A stretch of 35,195 nucleotides of DNA from CAYPYS01 sp964445715 (GTDB lineage: Bacteria > Omnitrophota > Gorgyraeia > Gorgyraeales > Gorgyraeaceae). This document shows positions 6,725-14,347 of the stretch, piece by piece. The notes beneath the pieces were generated by a model. That model was not told the DNA's origin, ran no database searches, and saw nothing but the letters and a program-made list of their open reading frames with translations. The position numbers and the translations under genes are program-made. Within the stretch, counting starts at the first letter, position 1. Every line of letters starts with the position of its first letter. Location: assembly GCA_964445715.1 (NCBI GenBank), contig CAYULJ010000003.1, positions 1 through 35,195 of the forward strand, read 5' to 3'.

Positions 6725-7744
6725 ATGAAATTATTAGAAAAGTTACGGGCGATAGAGAAAATCGCAGCAAAAGAAGCAGTAGAGGCTTCCAATTTAGAAG
6801 AACTGGAGCAGGCCAGGGTGAAATATCTTGGCAGAAAAGGAGAGCTTGCCTTTGCCATTAAGAGCATGAAGAGCGTTGCTAAAAGAGATAAACCAAAAGT
6901 GGGGAAATTTATAAATGAGCTTAAGAAAAAATTGACAGCTCTTTTAGATGAAAAAGAGGCCTCGTTTCGAGAACAAGAACAGGCGCTTTTTGAAAACAAC
7001 GATATAACGCTTCCGGGTATTACAACAGAAATCGGGCACAAACATCCTTTGGTTAAGACGCTAGAGGACATAATAGACATATTCGTCAAGATGGGTTTTA
7101 AGGCCGTGGAGACCCCAGAGGTCGAGACAGAATTTTATAACTTTGAAGGGCTTAATATTCCAAAAAACCATCCTTCAAGGGAGACATTTCACACTTTTTA
7201 TATCGAAGACGGGACCAGGCTTTTGCGCAGCCAGACCTCCACTGCCCAGATAAGGATAATGGAAAAAGAAAAACCGCCTCTACAGATAATCCATGCAGGA
7301 AAGGTCTACAGGCCAGATGCAGTCGATGCCAGTCATTCGTTTATGTTTTATCAGATAGAAGGTTTTATGGTCGATAAAAATATCGTGTTCTCTGATTTAA
7401 AAGGTGTGTTAGAGCGCTTTGCAAAAGAATATTTTGGCGAAGGCGTGAAGATGAGATTCAGACCTCATTATTTTCCTTTTACAGAGCCATCAGCAGAAGT
7501 GGATATCTCTTGTTTTATCTGTGGCGCAAAAGGCTGCAGGGTTTGTTCTTACAAGGGATGGCTCGAAGTGCTGGGTGCGGGCATGATAAATCCTCGTGTA
7601 TTTGAGGCTGTGAAATATGACCCGCGAGAATACACTGGTTTTGCATTTGGCATGGGCGTTGACAGGATATGCATGCTCAAGCATGGCATAGATGATATAA
7701 GGTTGTTCTATGAGAACGACGTACGTTTTTTGAAACAATTTTAA
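6725..7744 (+). CDS. pheS: Phenylalanine-tRNA ligase alpha subunit
   Basis: This is the catalytic class II subunit of the alpha2-beta2 enzyme that charges tRNA-Phe. The 339-residue protein has an N-terminal helical coiled-coil region (about 1-95) that contacts tRNA. The catalytic domain follows, with NIPKNHPSRETFHTFYI, LLRSQTSTAQIRIME, GKVYRPDAVDASHSFMFYQ (motif 2) and GFAFGMGVDRICMLKHGI (motif 3). A four-cysteine cluster, CFICGAKGCRVC near residues 263-274, suggests a metal site found in some lineages. ATG at 6725 follows GGGAGAAG; the longer frame starts in the palindrome. A small exported-protein gene separates it from pheT. Confidence 0.95.
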   Translation: MKLLEKLRAIEKIAAKEAVEASNLEELEQARVKYLGRKGELAFAIKSMKSVAKRDKPKVGKFINELKKKLTALLDEKEASFREQEQALFENNDITLPGITTEIGHKHPLVKTLEDIIDIFVKMGFKAVETPEVETEFYNFEGLNIPKNHPSRETFHTFYIEDGTRLLRSQTSTAQIRIMEKEKPPLQIIHAGKVYRPDAVDASHSFMFYQIEGFMVDKNIVFSDLKGVLERFAKEYFGEGVKMRFRPHYFPFTEPSAEVDISCFICGAKGCRVCSYKGWLEVLGAGMINPRVFEAVKYDPREYTGFAFGMGVDRICMLKHGIDDIRLFYENDVRFLKQF

Positions 7745-7766
7745 CAGCAGCTTTTAGCAACTGTAG

Positions 7767-7784
7767 GGCACACTTTAGTGTGCC
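7767..7784. other. Intergenic hairpin after pheS (GGCACAC-TTTA-GTGTGCC)
   Basis: A perfect 7-bp stem with a TTTA loop lies between the pheS stop and the ribosome site of the next gene. AAAAT follows, but no T-run, so termination is doubtful. It could be a short repeat unit or an mRNA stability or processing site. Confidence 0.5.
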
Positions 7785-7802
7785 AAAATAACGGAGGACA
7801 TT

Positions 7803-8192
7803 ATGCAGAGGATGGGAAAAATATTAATGGCAGCATTATTTTGTGTGTTGTGCGCGGGTGTTTATAGTATTGCTGAAGAGATTACACTTACGACTTATTA
7901 TCCTGCACCCTATGGGAACTATGAAGAACTACAGGCTACGAAATTCGCTGTAGGCTCTACGACGACCATGCCTTTAGGCGATGGCGATTTGACAGCGGAC
8001 GGCACCATACAGGCAAATACTGCATTTAATCTTAATGGTAACAATGGCGTTAGCGAAGTTTATACTGTGGTGACCGGACTACAAATAGTCGGCAATATGC
8101 TACAGCAGCAGACAAGAGATATTACAGCAGAAGGCGGGATAATAACTGATACTGGCACTCCAGTCTGGAGTGATGTAGGACTTATTAATTAA
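7803..8192 (+). CDS. Small exported protein with the TTYYPAPYGNYEEL signature
   Basis: The 129-residue product has a signal peptide (residues about 1-24, with hydrophobic LMAALFCVLCAGVYSIA) followed by EEITLTTYYPAPYGNYEEL. This tyrosine/proline-rich signature recurs, from what I recall, right after the signal peptide of many Omnitrophota exported proteins; its function is unknown. The rest is rich in Thr, Gly and Asn and looks beta-structured, ending with WSDVGLIN. ATG at 7803 follows GGAGG with 5-nt spacing. It lies between pheS and pheT, on the same strand, and no role in tRNA charging is suggested. A pilus-like or surface role is possible but unproven. Confidence 0.7.
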   Translation: MQRMGKILMAALFCVLCAGVYSIAEEITLTTYYPAPYGNYEELQATKFAVGSTTTMPLGDGDLTADGTIQANTAFNLNGNNGVSEVYTVVTGLQIVGNMLQQQTRDITAEGGIITDTGTPVWSDVGLIN

Positions 8193-8224
8193 CATTTCAA
8201 CAATAAATTTATAGAGAGGTACTC

Positions 8225-10288
8225 ATGCGAGTTACTTTGGATTGGTTAAGAGATTATGTTGATGTAAAAGACAGGGCGGAAAATATCCAGGACGCGCTTA
8301 CAATGATAGGGTTGGAGGTCACGTCTAGTATCGATGCAGAAGAAGACCGTGTCATGGATATTGAGATCACTCCAAACAGGCCTGATTGTCTGTCTCTGTT
8401 AGGCGTGGCAAGAGAGCTTGCAGCAGCAAAAAATAAACCCTTAAAGATACCATCGTCCATAAAAAAGTTTTATATGAAAAAAGGCCCGGCACGCGGAGGA
8501 GCAAAGATAAGTGTTTTGGATAAAAAAGCATGCCCTAGATATGCAGGCTGCGTTATAAAAAATGTAAAAGTAGGCCTCTCTCCAAAGTGGCTTGTCGCTA
8601 GATTAAGTGCGATGGGCGTACGCTCGGTAAATAATATAGTCGACATAACAAATTATGTGCTTTTTGAGACAGGGCAGCCGCTTCACGCCTTTGACCTGGA
8701 TAAACTTCAGGGCAAAAAGATAGTGGTTAGAAAGGCCAAAAAGTCCGAGACCATTGTCACTATTGACGGCGTCAGAAGAGAACTAGATCCCAACATGCTG
8801 GTCATCGCAGATGCATTCTTACCTGTTGCCATAGCAGGGATAATGGGCGGGAAAGATACAGAGATATCCGAAGGGACAAAAAATGTTTTATTGGAAAGCG
8901 CATATTTTGATCCAGTATCAATAAGAAAGACTCAACGAAAACTCGGGCTCGCTTCTGAGTCCAGCTACAGATTTGAAAGAGGCGTTGATTTCAGCATGAT
9001 CTTGGCTGCGAGCGCAAGAGCGCAGGGATTGATAAAGGAAATAGCAGGAGGCAGGGTAAAAGGCACAGTCAGTGACGTAGGCGGCAAGAAAATAAAAGAA
9101 AAAGAGGTCGCCTTGTCTTTGGAAGAAATACCAAGGGTTTTGGGCGTCGAGATAGATGCTAAAAAAGTAATCGGTTTTTTGAAAAGACTGGATCTTAAGG
9201 CTACAAAAAAAGCAAAAGGTAAAATTTCGGTAAAGATACCTTCTTACAGAAAGGATTTAGAGAAAGAGATAGATCTGATAGAAGAAGCAGTCAGGCTATA
9301 TGGTTATGAGAACGTGCCTGTAAAGATCCCTATCTTCAAAACCCAAAAGACCTATGAAGAGGAAAAGAAATCGCTTTCATCTCTGAAAAAAGAAGCAAAA
9401 GGAATCCTGTATTCTCTTGGATTGAGCGAGGTCGTGACCTATACCTTGACCTCTAGATTGTCGATAGAGAACATGGGCATGCCTTTTGAAGATCTTGTGC
9501 GGCTACAAAATCCCTTGAGCTCGAACCAGGAGTTTATGAGGCCCAGTCTATTGCCAGAGATGCTGGATGTTTTGAACTGGAATCTCAATAGAAAAAACAC
9601 CTATCTAAAGCTTTTCGAACTGAACAAGATCTACCGAATGAATAAGGACAAAGGCGAGGTAGAGGAAAGATCAAATCTGTCAATCGGTATGTGCGGTGTG
9701 ACCTCTGGGAACTGGAAAGAAAAGCCGAGAGATGTGGATTTTTTTGATCTGAAAGGTGCGATCATCCAGTTTTTGAATTTTTTGGGCGTAAAAGGTTTCG
9801 TGATCGAAAAGTGCGAATCTTTTATATTTACAGATGCAATGTCATGCTGCATAAAAATAGATGGCAATGTAATAGGCAAGTTAGGAGAGGTGAAGCCAGA
9901 CATTGCGAGAAAATTTAACATAAAGCACAAGATATATATGGCTGAGATAGCCTTTGAAGAATTATTAAATTATGTAAAGCTGAGAAAACTATTTAAATCT
10001 CTTGCTCGCTATCCTTCAATAAAGAGAGACATCTCTGTATTGGCGGATGATTCTATTAGTGCCTCCAGTGTATTTGATCTCATAAGAGAAGAGGGGAAAG
10101 ACATCGTGAAGTCTGTGGATGTCTTCGACCTTTATAAGGGCCAGCAGATAGAGCAGGGTAAAAAGAGCTTAGCTTATACAGTAGAATACCGTTCGGACGA
10201 AAAGACTCTTAAGGACGAGGACGTTAGCGATATACATAAGAAAATTCAGGAGGCTTTAGTTAAAAAGTTAGGCGTTCAGATACGATAG
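8225..10288 (+). CDS. pheT: Phenylalanine-tRNA ligase beta subunit without the EMAP-type tRNA-binding domain
   Basis: This is the beta subunit of PheRS; its B3/4 domain edits mischarged Tyr-tRNA. The 687-residue protein starts MRVTLDWLRDYVDV and runs straight from GLEVTSSIDAEEDRV into ITPNRPDCLSLLGVARELA. The inserted OB-fold (EMAP) domain of about 100-120 residues seen in most bacterial PheT proteins (about 790-800 residues) is missing. The B3/4 editing domain (CPRYAGCVIKNVKV, GMGVRS-like AMGVRSVNNIVDITNYV), B5 and the catalytic-like module are present. The C-terminal FDX anticodon-binding domain is recognisable (LARYPSIKRDISVLAD). ATG at 8225 follows AGAGAGGT. It is followed by a palindrome and the 6S RNA gene. 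Confidence 0.94.
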   Translation: MRVTLDWLRDYVDVKDRAENIQDALTMIGLEVTSSIDAEEDRVMDIEITPNRPDCLSLLGVARELAAAKNKPLKIPSSIKKFYMKKGPARGGAKISVLDKKACPRYAGCVIKNVKVGLSPKWLVARLSAMGVRSVNNIVDITNYVLFETGQPLHAFDLDKLQGKKIVVRKAKKSETIVTIDGVRRELDPNMLVIADAFLPVAIAGIMGGKDTEISEGTKNVLLESAYFDPVSIRKTQRKLGLASESSYRFERGVDFSMILAASARAQGLIKEIAGGRVKGTVSDVGGKKIKEKEVALSLEEIPRVLGVEIDAKKVIGFLKRLDLKATKKAKGKISVKIPSYRKDLEKEIDLIEEAVRLYGYENVPVKIPIFKTQKTYEEEKKSLSSLKKEAKGILYSLGLSEVVTYTLTSRLSIENMGMPFEDLVRLQNPLSSNQEFMRPSLLPEMLDVLNWNLNRKNTYLKLFELNKIYRMNKDKGEVEERSNLSIGMCGVTSGNWKEKPRDVDFFDLKGAIIQFLNFLGVKGFVIEKCESFIFTDAMSCCIKIDGNVIGKLGEVKPDIARKFNIKHKIYMAEIAFEELLNYVKLRKLFKSLARYPSIKRDISVLADDSISASSVFDLIREEGKDIVKSVDVFDLYKGQQIEQGKKSLAYTVEYRSDEKTLKDEDVSDIHKKIQEALVKKLGVQIR

Positions 10289-10293
10289 GCTTG

Positions 10294-10334
10294 CTTAAGT
10301 TTACACTTTAACAATGTTAAAGTGTAAACTTAAG
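10294..10334. repeat. CTTAAG palindrome, copy 6 (perfect)
   Basis: Perfect 20-bp arms around a single A, 5 nt after the pheT stop and upstream of the 6S RNA promoter. It is positioned where it could insulate pheT from the 6S gene. Confidence 0.97.
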
Positions 10335-10364
10335 CACCATGCCCTGCCCGGACTTTTGTTGATA

Positions 10365-10393
10365 TTGATTTATGCTCCTAGGTATGTTATAAT
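10365..10393 (+). promoter_or_regulatory. Sigma-70-type promoter of the 6S RNA gene
   Basis: TTGATT (10365-10370), a 17-bp spacer and TATAAT (10388-10393). The expected start, about seven bases later near position 10400, coincides with the 5' end of the terminal stem of the predicted 6S RNA. Confidence 0.8.
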
Positions 10394-10399
10394 ATAACT

Positions 10400-10590
10400 A
10401 TCCCTACAGTGTGCGCGTTGGAACAGGGTTTTTTGGACCAACATGATTGATATGGGAGCCTGACTTTAGATGTGGCTGTAAACCTTGTGGTAATAAAAGC
10501 AAGGGAACATTAAACATTTAAGAGGGCACCCACCTTAAAACCGGGTTCAATAAGACATCTTTCAACGCGGCATTAGTGGGGATTTTTTTT
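10400..10590 (+). ncRNA. ssrS: 6S RNA
   Basis: 6S RNA mimics an open promoter and binds the housekeeping RNA polymerase. No ORF explains this 260-nt gap. A terminal stem pairs ATCCCTAC (10400-10407) with GTGGGGAT (10576-10583), and CGCGTTG (10414-10420) pairs with CAACGCG (10563-10569), giving an rod of about 184 nt, the usual 6S length. The 3' side contains GGGCACCCACCTT followed by ACCGGGTTCAA, which resembles the conserved 3' half of many 6S RNAs. A run of eight T residues follows the closing stem and can terminate transcription. A strong promoter lies at the correct distance. Its position just upstream of rarA is also seen in other bacteria. A covariance-model search would settle it. Confidence 0.85.
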
Positions 10591-10598
10591 GGAATGTC

Positions 10599-11906
10599 AT
10601 GCCTGATTTATTTGAATCAACGCGAAAAAAGAATAACAAGAACGTTCCTCTCGCTGTAAGGATGCGGCCCAGGACTTTGAGTGAATTTGTGGGGCAGTCG
10701 CATATACTTGGCGAAGGCAAGCTTTTGCGTCGCGCCATAGACGCGGACAGGATTGCTTCACTTATTTTATACGGCCCTCCTGGAACAGGCAAGACTGCTC
10801 TCGCGCATGTTATCGCAGGTATTACAAAGGCGCATTTCCACGAGATAAACGCAGTGATCTCTAATGTTCAGGAGCTAAGAGATGCTATAAGGGCCTCAAA
10901 GGAGCGCGAGAGGGCAAATGATAAAAAGACAATCCTTTTTATAGATGAGATCCATAGGTTCAACAAGGCGCAGCAGGATGTATTGATGCCTGATGTAGAA
11001 AAGGGCAATCCTGTCTTAATAGGCGCGACAACTCACAATCCGTTTTTTTCATTGGTGTCGCCTTTGATTTCCCGCTCAATAGTTTTTGAATTAAAAAAAC
11101 TCTCAAAAGAAGATGTGATAAAGATTTTGAAAAATGCGGCGAAAGATAAAGAGCGAGGGTTAGGAAAGATTTCTGTTAAAATCAGCGAAGATGTTTTGAG
11201 TTTTCTCGCAGAGGCTTCAGACGGTGATGCGAGAAAGGCGCTTAATGCATTAGAGGTAGGAGTTTTGACTACCAGGCCTGACAAAAAGGGCGCGATAGAT
11301 TTTAATATAAAAATAGCAGAAGAATCTATCCAGAAAAAGTCAGTCGTGTATGACAAGGACGAAGACGGGCATTACGATACGATATCCGCATTTATTAAAA
11401 GCATGCGCGGCTCTGATCCTGATGCGGCTCTCTATTGGCTTGCGAAGATGCTCTACGCAGGAGAGGATCCGAGGTTTATCGCGAGGCGCATCGTGATCTG
11501 CGCCGCAGAGGATGTCGGCAACGCAGACCCGCAGGCGATTGTTGTGGCAAATGCAGCATTTCAGGTGTCTGAGTTTGTCGGAATGCCAGAGTGCAGAATC
11601 CCTCTTGCGCAGGCAGTTTGCTACATCGCATGCGCGCCTAAGAGTAACGCCGTCTACCTTGGTATCGACAAGGCGATGAAAGATGTGGAGGAGTCAAGGA
11701 CATTAGAGGTACCGATTTACCTTAAAGACGCGAGTTATCGCGGCGCAAAAAAATTAGATCATGGTCAGGGCTACAAATATGCTCACCAATACGACGGTCA
11801 TTACGTAGAACAGGACTATATCCCTGAAAAAAGAATATATTACGAGCCTACCGATATCGGTTACGAGAAGAAGATAAAAGAGTATCTGGACAGACTCCGA
11901 AAATAA
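10599..11906 (+). CDS. rarA: Replication-associated recombination protein A (RarA/MgsA AAA+ ATPase)
   Basis: RarA acts at stalled replication forks with the clamp loader and SSB. The 435-residue protein has Walker A GPPGTGKT (59-66), Walker B with DEIH (116-119), sensor 1 in IGATTHNPFF, an arginine finger in ISRSIVFELK and sensor 2 in SDGDARKALNALE. The tetramerisation domain typical of RarA follows, ending HGQGYKYAHQYDGHYVEQDY. ATG at 10599 lies just after the 6S terminator; no good ribosome site is visible, and the GGA upstream is weak. Transcription may come by read-through of the 6S terminator. The stop codon TAA (11904-11906) is the first three bases of the next palindrome. Confidence 0.94.
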   Translation: MPDLFESTRKKNNKNVPLAVRMRPRTLSEFVGQSHILGEGKLLRRAIDADRIASLILYGPPGTGKTALAHVIAGITKAHFHEINAVISNVQELRDAIRASKERERANDKKTILFIDEIHRFNKAQQDVLMPDVEKGNPVLIGATTHNPFFSLVSPLISRSIVFELKKLSKEDVIKILKNAAKDKERGLGKISVKISEDVLSFLAEASDGDARKALNALEVGVLTTRPDKKGAIDFNIKIAEESIQKKSVVYDKDEDGHYDTISAFIKSMRGSDPDAALYWLAKMLYAGEDPRFIARRIVICAAEDVGNADPQAIVVANAAFQVSEFVGMPECRIPLAQAVCYIACAPKSNAVYLGIDKAMKDVEESRTLEVPIYLKDASYRGAKKLDHGQGYKYAHQYDGHYVEQDYIPEKRIYYEPTDIGYEKKIKEYLDRLRK

Positions 11907-11940
11907 GTTCACACTTTAACAACGTTAAAGTGTGGACTTA
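11904..11940. repeat. CTTAAG palindrome, copy 7 (GTTCACAC variant, two mismatches)
   Basis: Left arm TAAGTTCACACTTTAACA; the right arm CGTTAAAGTGTGGACTTA differs at two positions. Its first three bases are the rarA stop codon. A GTG in the right arm gives a spurious start to the downstream gene. Confidence 0.9.
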
Positions 11941-11955
11941 AGCGGGCGGATTGTT

Positions 11956-12954
11956 ATGAAGAAAAAAGCAGTTGCGTTATTTTCTGGTGGATTGGATAGT
12001 ATGCTAGCGATAAAGCTTATGCTTGAGCAGGGCATAGATGTCCATGCCTTGAATTTTCTGACCCTGTTTTGCACATGTACCTCTAAAGGCTGCATGCACC
12101 AGGCTACAAAGGCAGCAGGAGAATTGGGTGTACCTTTAAAGGTAATGAATATAACAAAGGAATACATGAAGATAGTCGAGAAACCAAAGCATGGCCGCGG
12201 CAGAAACATGAATCCCTGCATAGATTGTAGGATTTTTACTTTTGTCAAAGCCAGGGATTTTATGAAAGAGATCAGTGCTTCGTTTGTCATAACAGGCGAA
12301 GTGCTGGGAGAAAGGCCAATGTCGCAAAGGAGACAGGCAATAGAGATCATAGAAACAGAGTCAGGCCTGAGCGGGCTTATTGTAAGGCCTTTATCTGCAA
12401 AATTATTTGAGCCAACTGTACCGGAAAAAGAAGGTATTGTGGATAGAGAAAAATTATTGGATATACAAGGCCGCATGCGCACAAAACAGATCAGCCTTGC
12501 AAAAGAAAAAGGCATAAATGACTATCCGTGTCCTGCTGGCGGTTGCCTCCTGACTGATAGAGGTTTTTCCAATAGGCTAAAAGATCTTTTTAAACACAAA
12601 CCAGATTATGATCTAAATGATCTCCATCTTTTAAAGGTAGGAAGGCAGTTCAAGATAAAAGACTCCGCGAAATTAATCGTTGGCCGCGACGAAAAAGAGA
12701 ATGAAAAATTACTCAATTTTTTACAGCCAGGCGATTATGTCCTTGATGTAATCAATATCCCCAGCCCGATTGCTGTAGTTAGGGGAAACATTAATAGCGA
12801 AGAGCTAGAGCTAGTTTCTTCTATTCTAGCAAGATATTCTGACGGAAAAAATAGCAGCGTAAAAGTTTCCTATAAGATTCTCCCTTCAAACGACTCAAAA
12901 TTTCTCACCGCCTCTCCTGCCAAAGAAGACCTTGTCTCTTCCTTGCGAATCTAA
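11956..12954 (+). CDS. PP-loop ATPase of the ThiI/MnmA-like tRNA sulfurtransferase group
   Basis: This 332-residue protein carries a PP-loop ATP pyrophosphatase motif, SGGLDS (about residues 10-15), after MKKKAVALF. Paired cysteines occur at CTCTSKGC, near MNPCIDC, and in YPCPAGGC, suggesting thiolation chemistry or a metal or Fe-S site. RPLSAKLFEP and a C-terminal NFACT-R/DUF814-like segment (HLLKVGRQFKIKDSAKLIVGRDEKEN) resemble proteins often annotated as ThiI-like or tRNA thiouridylase-like. The likely role is ATP-dependent sulfur or amide chemistry on tRNA; the exact base is unknown. ATG at 11956 is chosen because the eight extra residues of the longer frame are encoded by the palindrome and its flank. 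It ends 1 nt before the next palindrome. Confidence 0.75.
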   Translation: MKKKAVALFSGGLDSMLAIKLMLEQGIDVHALNFLTLFCTCTSKGCMHQATKAAGELGVPLKVMNITKEYMKIVEKPKHGRGRNMNPCIDCRIFTFVKARDFMKEISASFVITGEVLGERPMSQRRQAIEIIETESGLSGLIVRPLSAKLFEPTVPEKEGIVDREKLLDIQGRMRTKQISLAKEKGINDYPCPAGGCLLTDRGFSNRLKDLFKHKPDYDLNDLHLLKVGRQFKIKDSAKLIVGRDEKENEKLLNFLQPGDYVLDVINIPSPIAVVRGNINSEELELVSSILARYSDGKNSSVKVSYKILPSNDSKFLTASPAKEDLVSSLRI

Positions 12955-12955
12955 T

Positions 12956-12996
12956 CTTAAGTTTACACTTCAACAATGTTAAAGTGTAAACTTAAG
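12956..12996. repeat. CTTAAG palindrome, copy 8
   Basis: 41-bp copy with one C/A mismatch (CTTCAACA/TGTTAAAG) around a single A. It lies between the PP-loop gene and an IS remnant; a half copy lies on the far side of that remnant. Confidence 0.95.
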
Positions 12997-13029
12997 CCGC
13001 GTATGACTATTTTTTGCTGTTATAAAATA

Positions 13030-13690
13030 GTGAAATGTCTGCTTTTAAAGCGGGGTATGGTAATATGCTTTCTTTAACTATGGAGGTTAAGCATGCAGGC
13101 ATATTATCCAAAACCCGCACTGGAGCGGGCAATGAAGGTGCAGGCCTGATCAAAAGACAACCCAAGCGCGATACACACCGCAGGAGGCGTCCCCGTAAGC
13201 CCCTTCCGGGCATGATGCTTCACATGGATGGTTCTCCTCATGACTGGTTCAAGGATTCATCAGAATATACAATAGTTACTCTTTATGATGATGCCAATAA
13301 CTATCTTTACGATATAGAGATTGTAAGAGAGGAAGACTCTTTTACATGCATGAACATGATAAAGACCCTCGTCGAGAAGAAAGGCATATTTTGCTCTCTC
13401 TATACAGACAGAGCCAGTCACTTCTTCTTAACAAAAAAAGCGGGAGACGGGGTAGCAAAAGACTCTTTAACTCAGATAGGTAGAGCGCTAGGGGAACTTG
13501 GAATACATCATATCCCTAGTTATTCTCCTCAGGCAAGAGGCAGATCTGAAAGATTAAACCAGACTCTTCAGGGAAGAATTCCACAAGAATTAAGACTTCG
13601 AGACATAAAGACAATAGATGAAGCAAACGGATACCTAAAAGAAAAAGGACTACTACTACATTTAACCAAAAGCGGACATCTTGACATGTT
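13030..13690 (+). mobile_element. Deleted insertion sequence with 12-bp inverted ends (ISNCY/IS481-like)
   Basis: ATGTCTGCTTTT (13035-13046) and AAAAGCGGACAT (13668-13679) are inverted repeats with one mismatch, and they flank a transposase remnant. The interval is about 645 bp, too short for a complete element of this type. The boundaries beyond the inverted repeats are uncertain. A full palindrome lies 38 bp to the left and a half palindrome about 18 bp to the right. Confidence 0.6.
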
Positions 13691-13748
13691 AGCTACAAAG
13701 TGTGAACTTAAGCTTGCATGTCGCGATTCTATATGGTATGCTTTGTAA
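13035..13748 (+). pseudogene. Transposase remnant, DDE integrase core
   Basis: The open frame contains a recognisable rve-type core: HMDGSPHDWF with the first aspartate (D65), SLYTDRASHF with the second (D125), and RGRSERLNQTLQ with the glutamate (E172). HMDGSPHDWF followed by DDAN is typical of ISNCY/IS481-like transposases. The N-terminal helix-turn-helix region of about 100 residues is missing; the first 35 residues look like the joined ends of a deletion. The C-terminus after ANGYLKEKG has lost the usual barrel domain and runs through the inverted repeat and half palindrome into unrelated sequence. The ATG at 13035 lies inside the left inverted repeat. The catalytic triad is intact, but the protein is unlikely to be functional. 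Confidence 0.75.
13697..13712. repeat. Half copy of the CTTAAG palindrome
   Basis: AAAGTGTGAACTTAAG matches the outer 16 bases of the right arm (GTTCACAC variant). It is preceded by TGTTA (13687-13691) and five extra bases, so the right arm is interrupted and the left arm is missing. It borders the IS remnant. Confidence 0.8.
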
Positions 13749-13750
13749 AA

Positions 13751-14347
13751 ATGAAAACTGCAATAAAATTAGTCCAAATTTTTATCACGATTCAAATTGT
13801 ATCCGCAAACCCTGCCTATGGTGTTCAAATAACTGACAGAAATGAATACCTCTATGATGTACGGGATGATGACGGAAATATTTACAGAAATCGCCTCTCG
13901 ATCCATAAAAAATTAGATACCTACGACATAGACATGTCAGGTTTTGGAGAAGTCCAGTGGAATTTCAAGTTAAATGACTGGGAAAAATTAATGTTAGGCG
14001 TGGAGGCCGAGAAAAAACTATTCAGATACTTCTATATAGGTCAATCTTTTCAATTCATATCAGGTCAGATGCTAGACTATATGGTCTTTGACGCGGATTC
14101 TAGATCCATAGACACTACTACAAAAATAGTTTTCAGCTATCCCCTGCTCGAATACCTAGACTTTAAGCTTTTTGAGGAATATTCCATAAATCTCGAGGAA
14201 GGAAGAGATGAATGCAATGAAGTGGGCGCTGAGATTATCTACAACCTAAAGGATTCTTGCTCTTTAGGGGTGGGTTGGCGCCATACTGACAGGATTCACA
14301 ATTTTGACACTGACTACGTAACCTCGTCTATTAAATTACGCTTTTAA
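13751..14347 (+). CDS. Hypothetical exported beta-rich protein (possible outer-membrane barrel)
   Basis: I do not recognise a family. ATG at 13751 gives 198 residues with a signal peptide (MKTAIKLVQIFITIQIVSANPAYG). The mature part alternates polar and hydrophobic residues with aromatic girdles (QWNFKLNDWEKLMLGVEAE, YFYIGQSFQFISG, SLGVGWRHTDRIHNF) and ends with SSIKLRF. A C-terminal phenylalanine after a beta strand is typical of outer-membrane barrel proteins. The ribosome site is poor. The longer frame from 13718 begins in the half palindrome and IS edge, so the promoter or 5' part may have been altered by that insertion. The 3' end overlaps the convergent aroC gene by 12 bp. Confidence 0.5.
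   Translation: MKTAIKLVQIFITIQIVSANPAYGVQITDRNEYLYDVRDDDGNIYRNRLSIHKKLDTYDIDMSGFGEVQWNFKLNDWEKLMLGVEAEKKLFRYFYIGQSFQFISGQMLDYMVFDADSRSIDTTTKIVFSYPLLEYLDFKLFEEYSINLEEGRDECNEVGAEIIYNLKDSCSLGVGWRHTDRIHNFDTDYVTSSIKLRF

Noticed and set aside
13035..13748. Functional transposase
   Set aside because: The DDE residues are kept, but the N-terminal DNA-binding region and the C-terminal domain are missing, and the start lies inside the inverted repeat.
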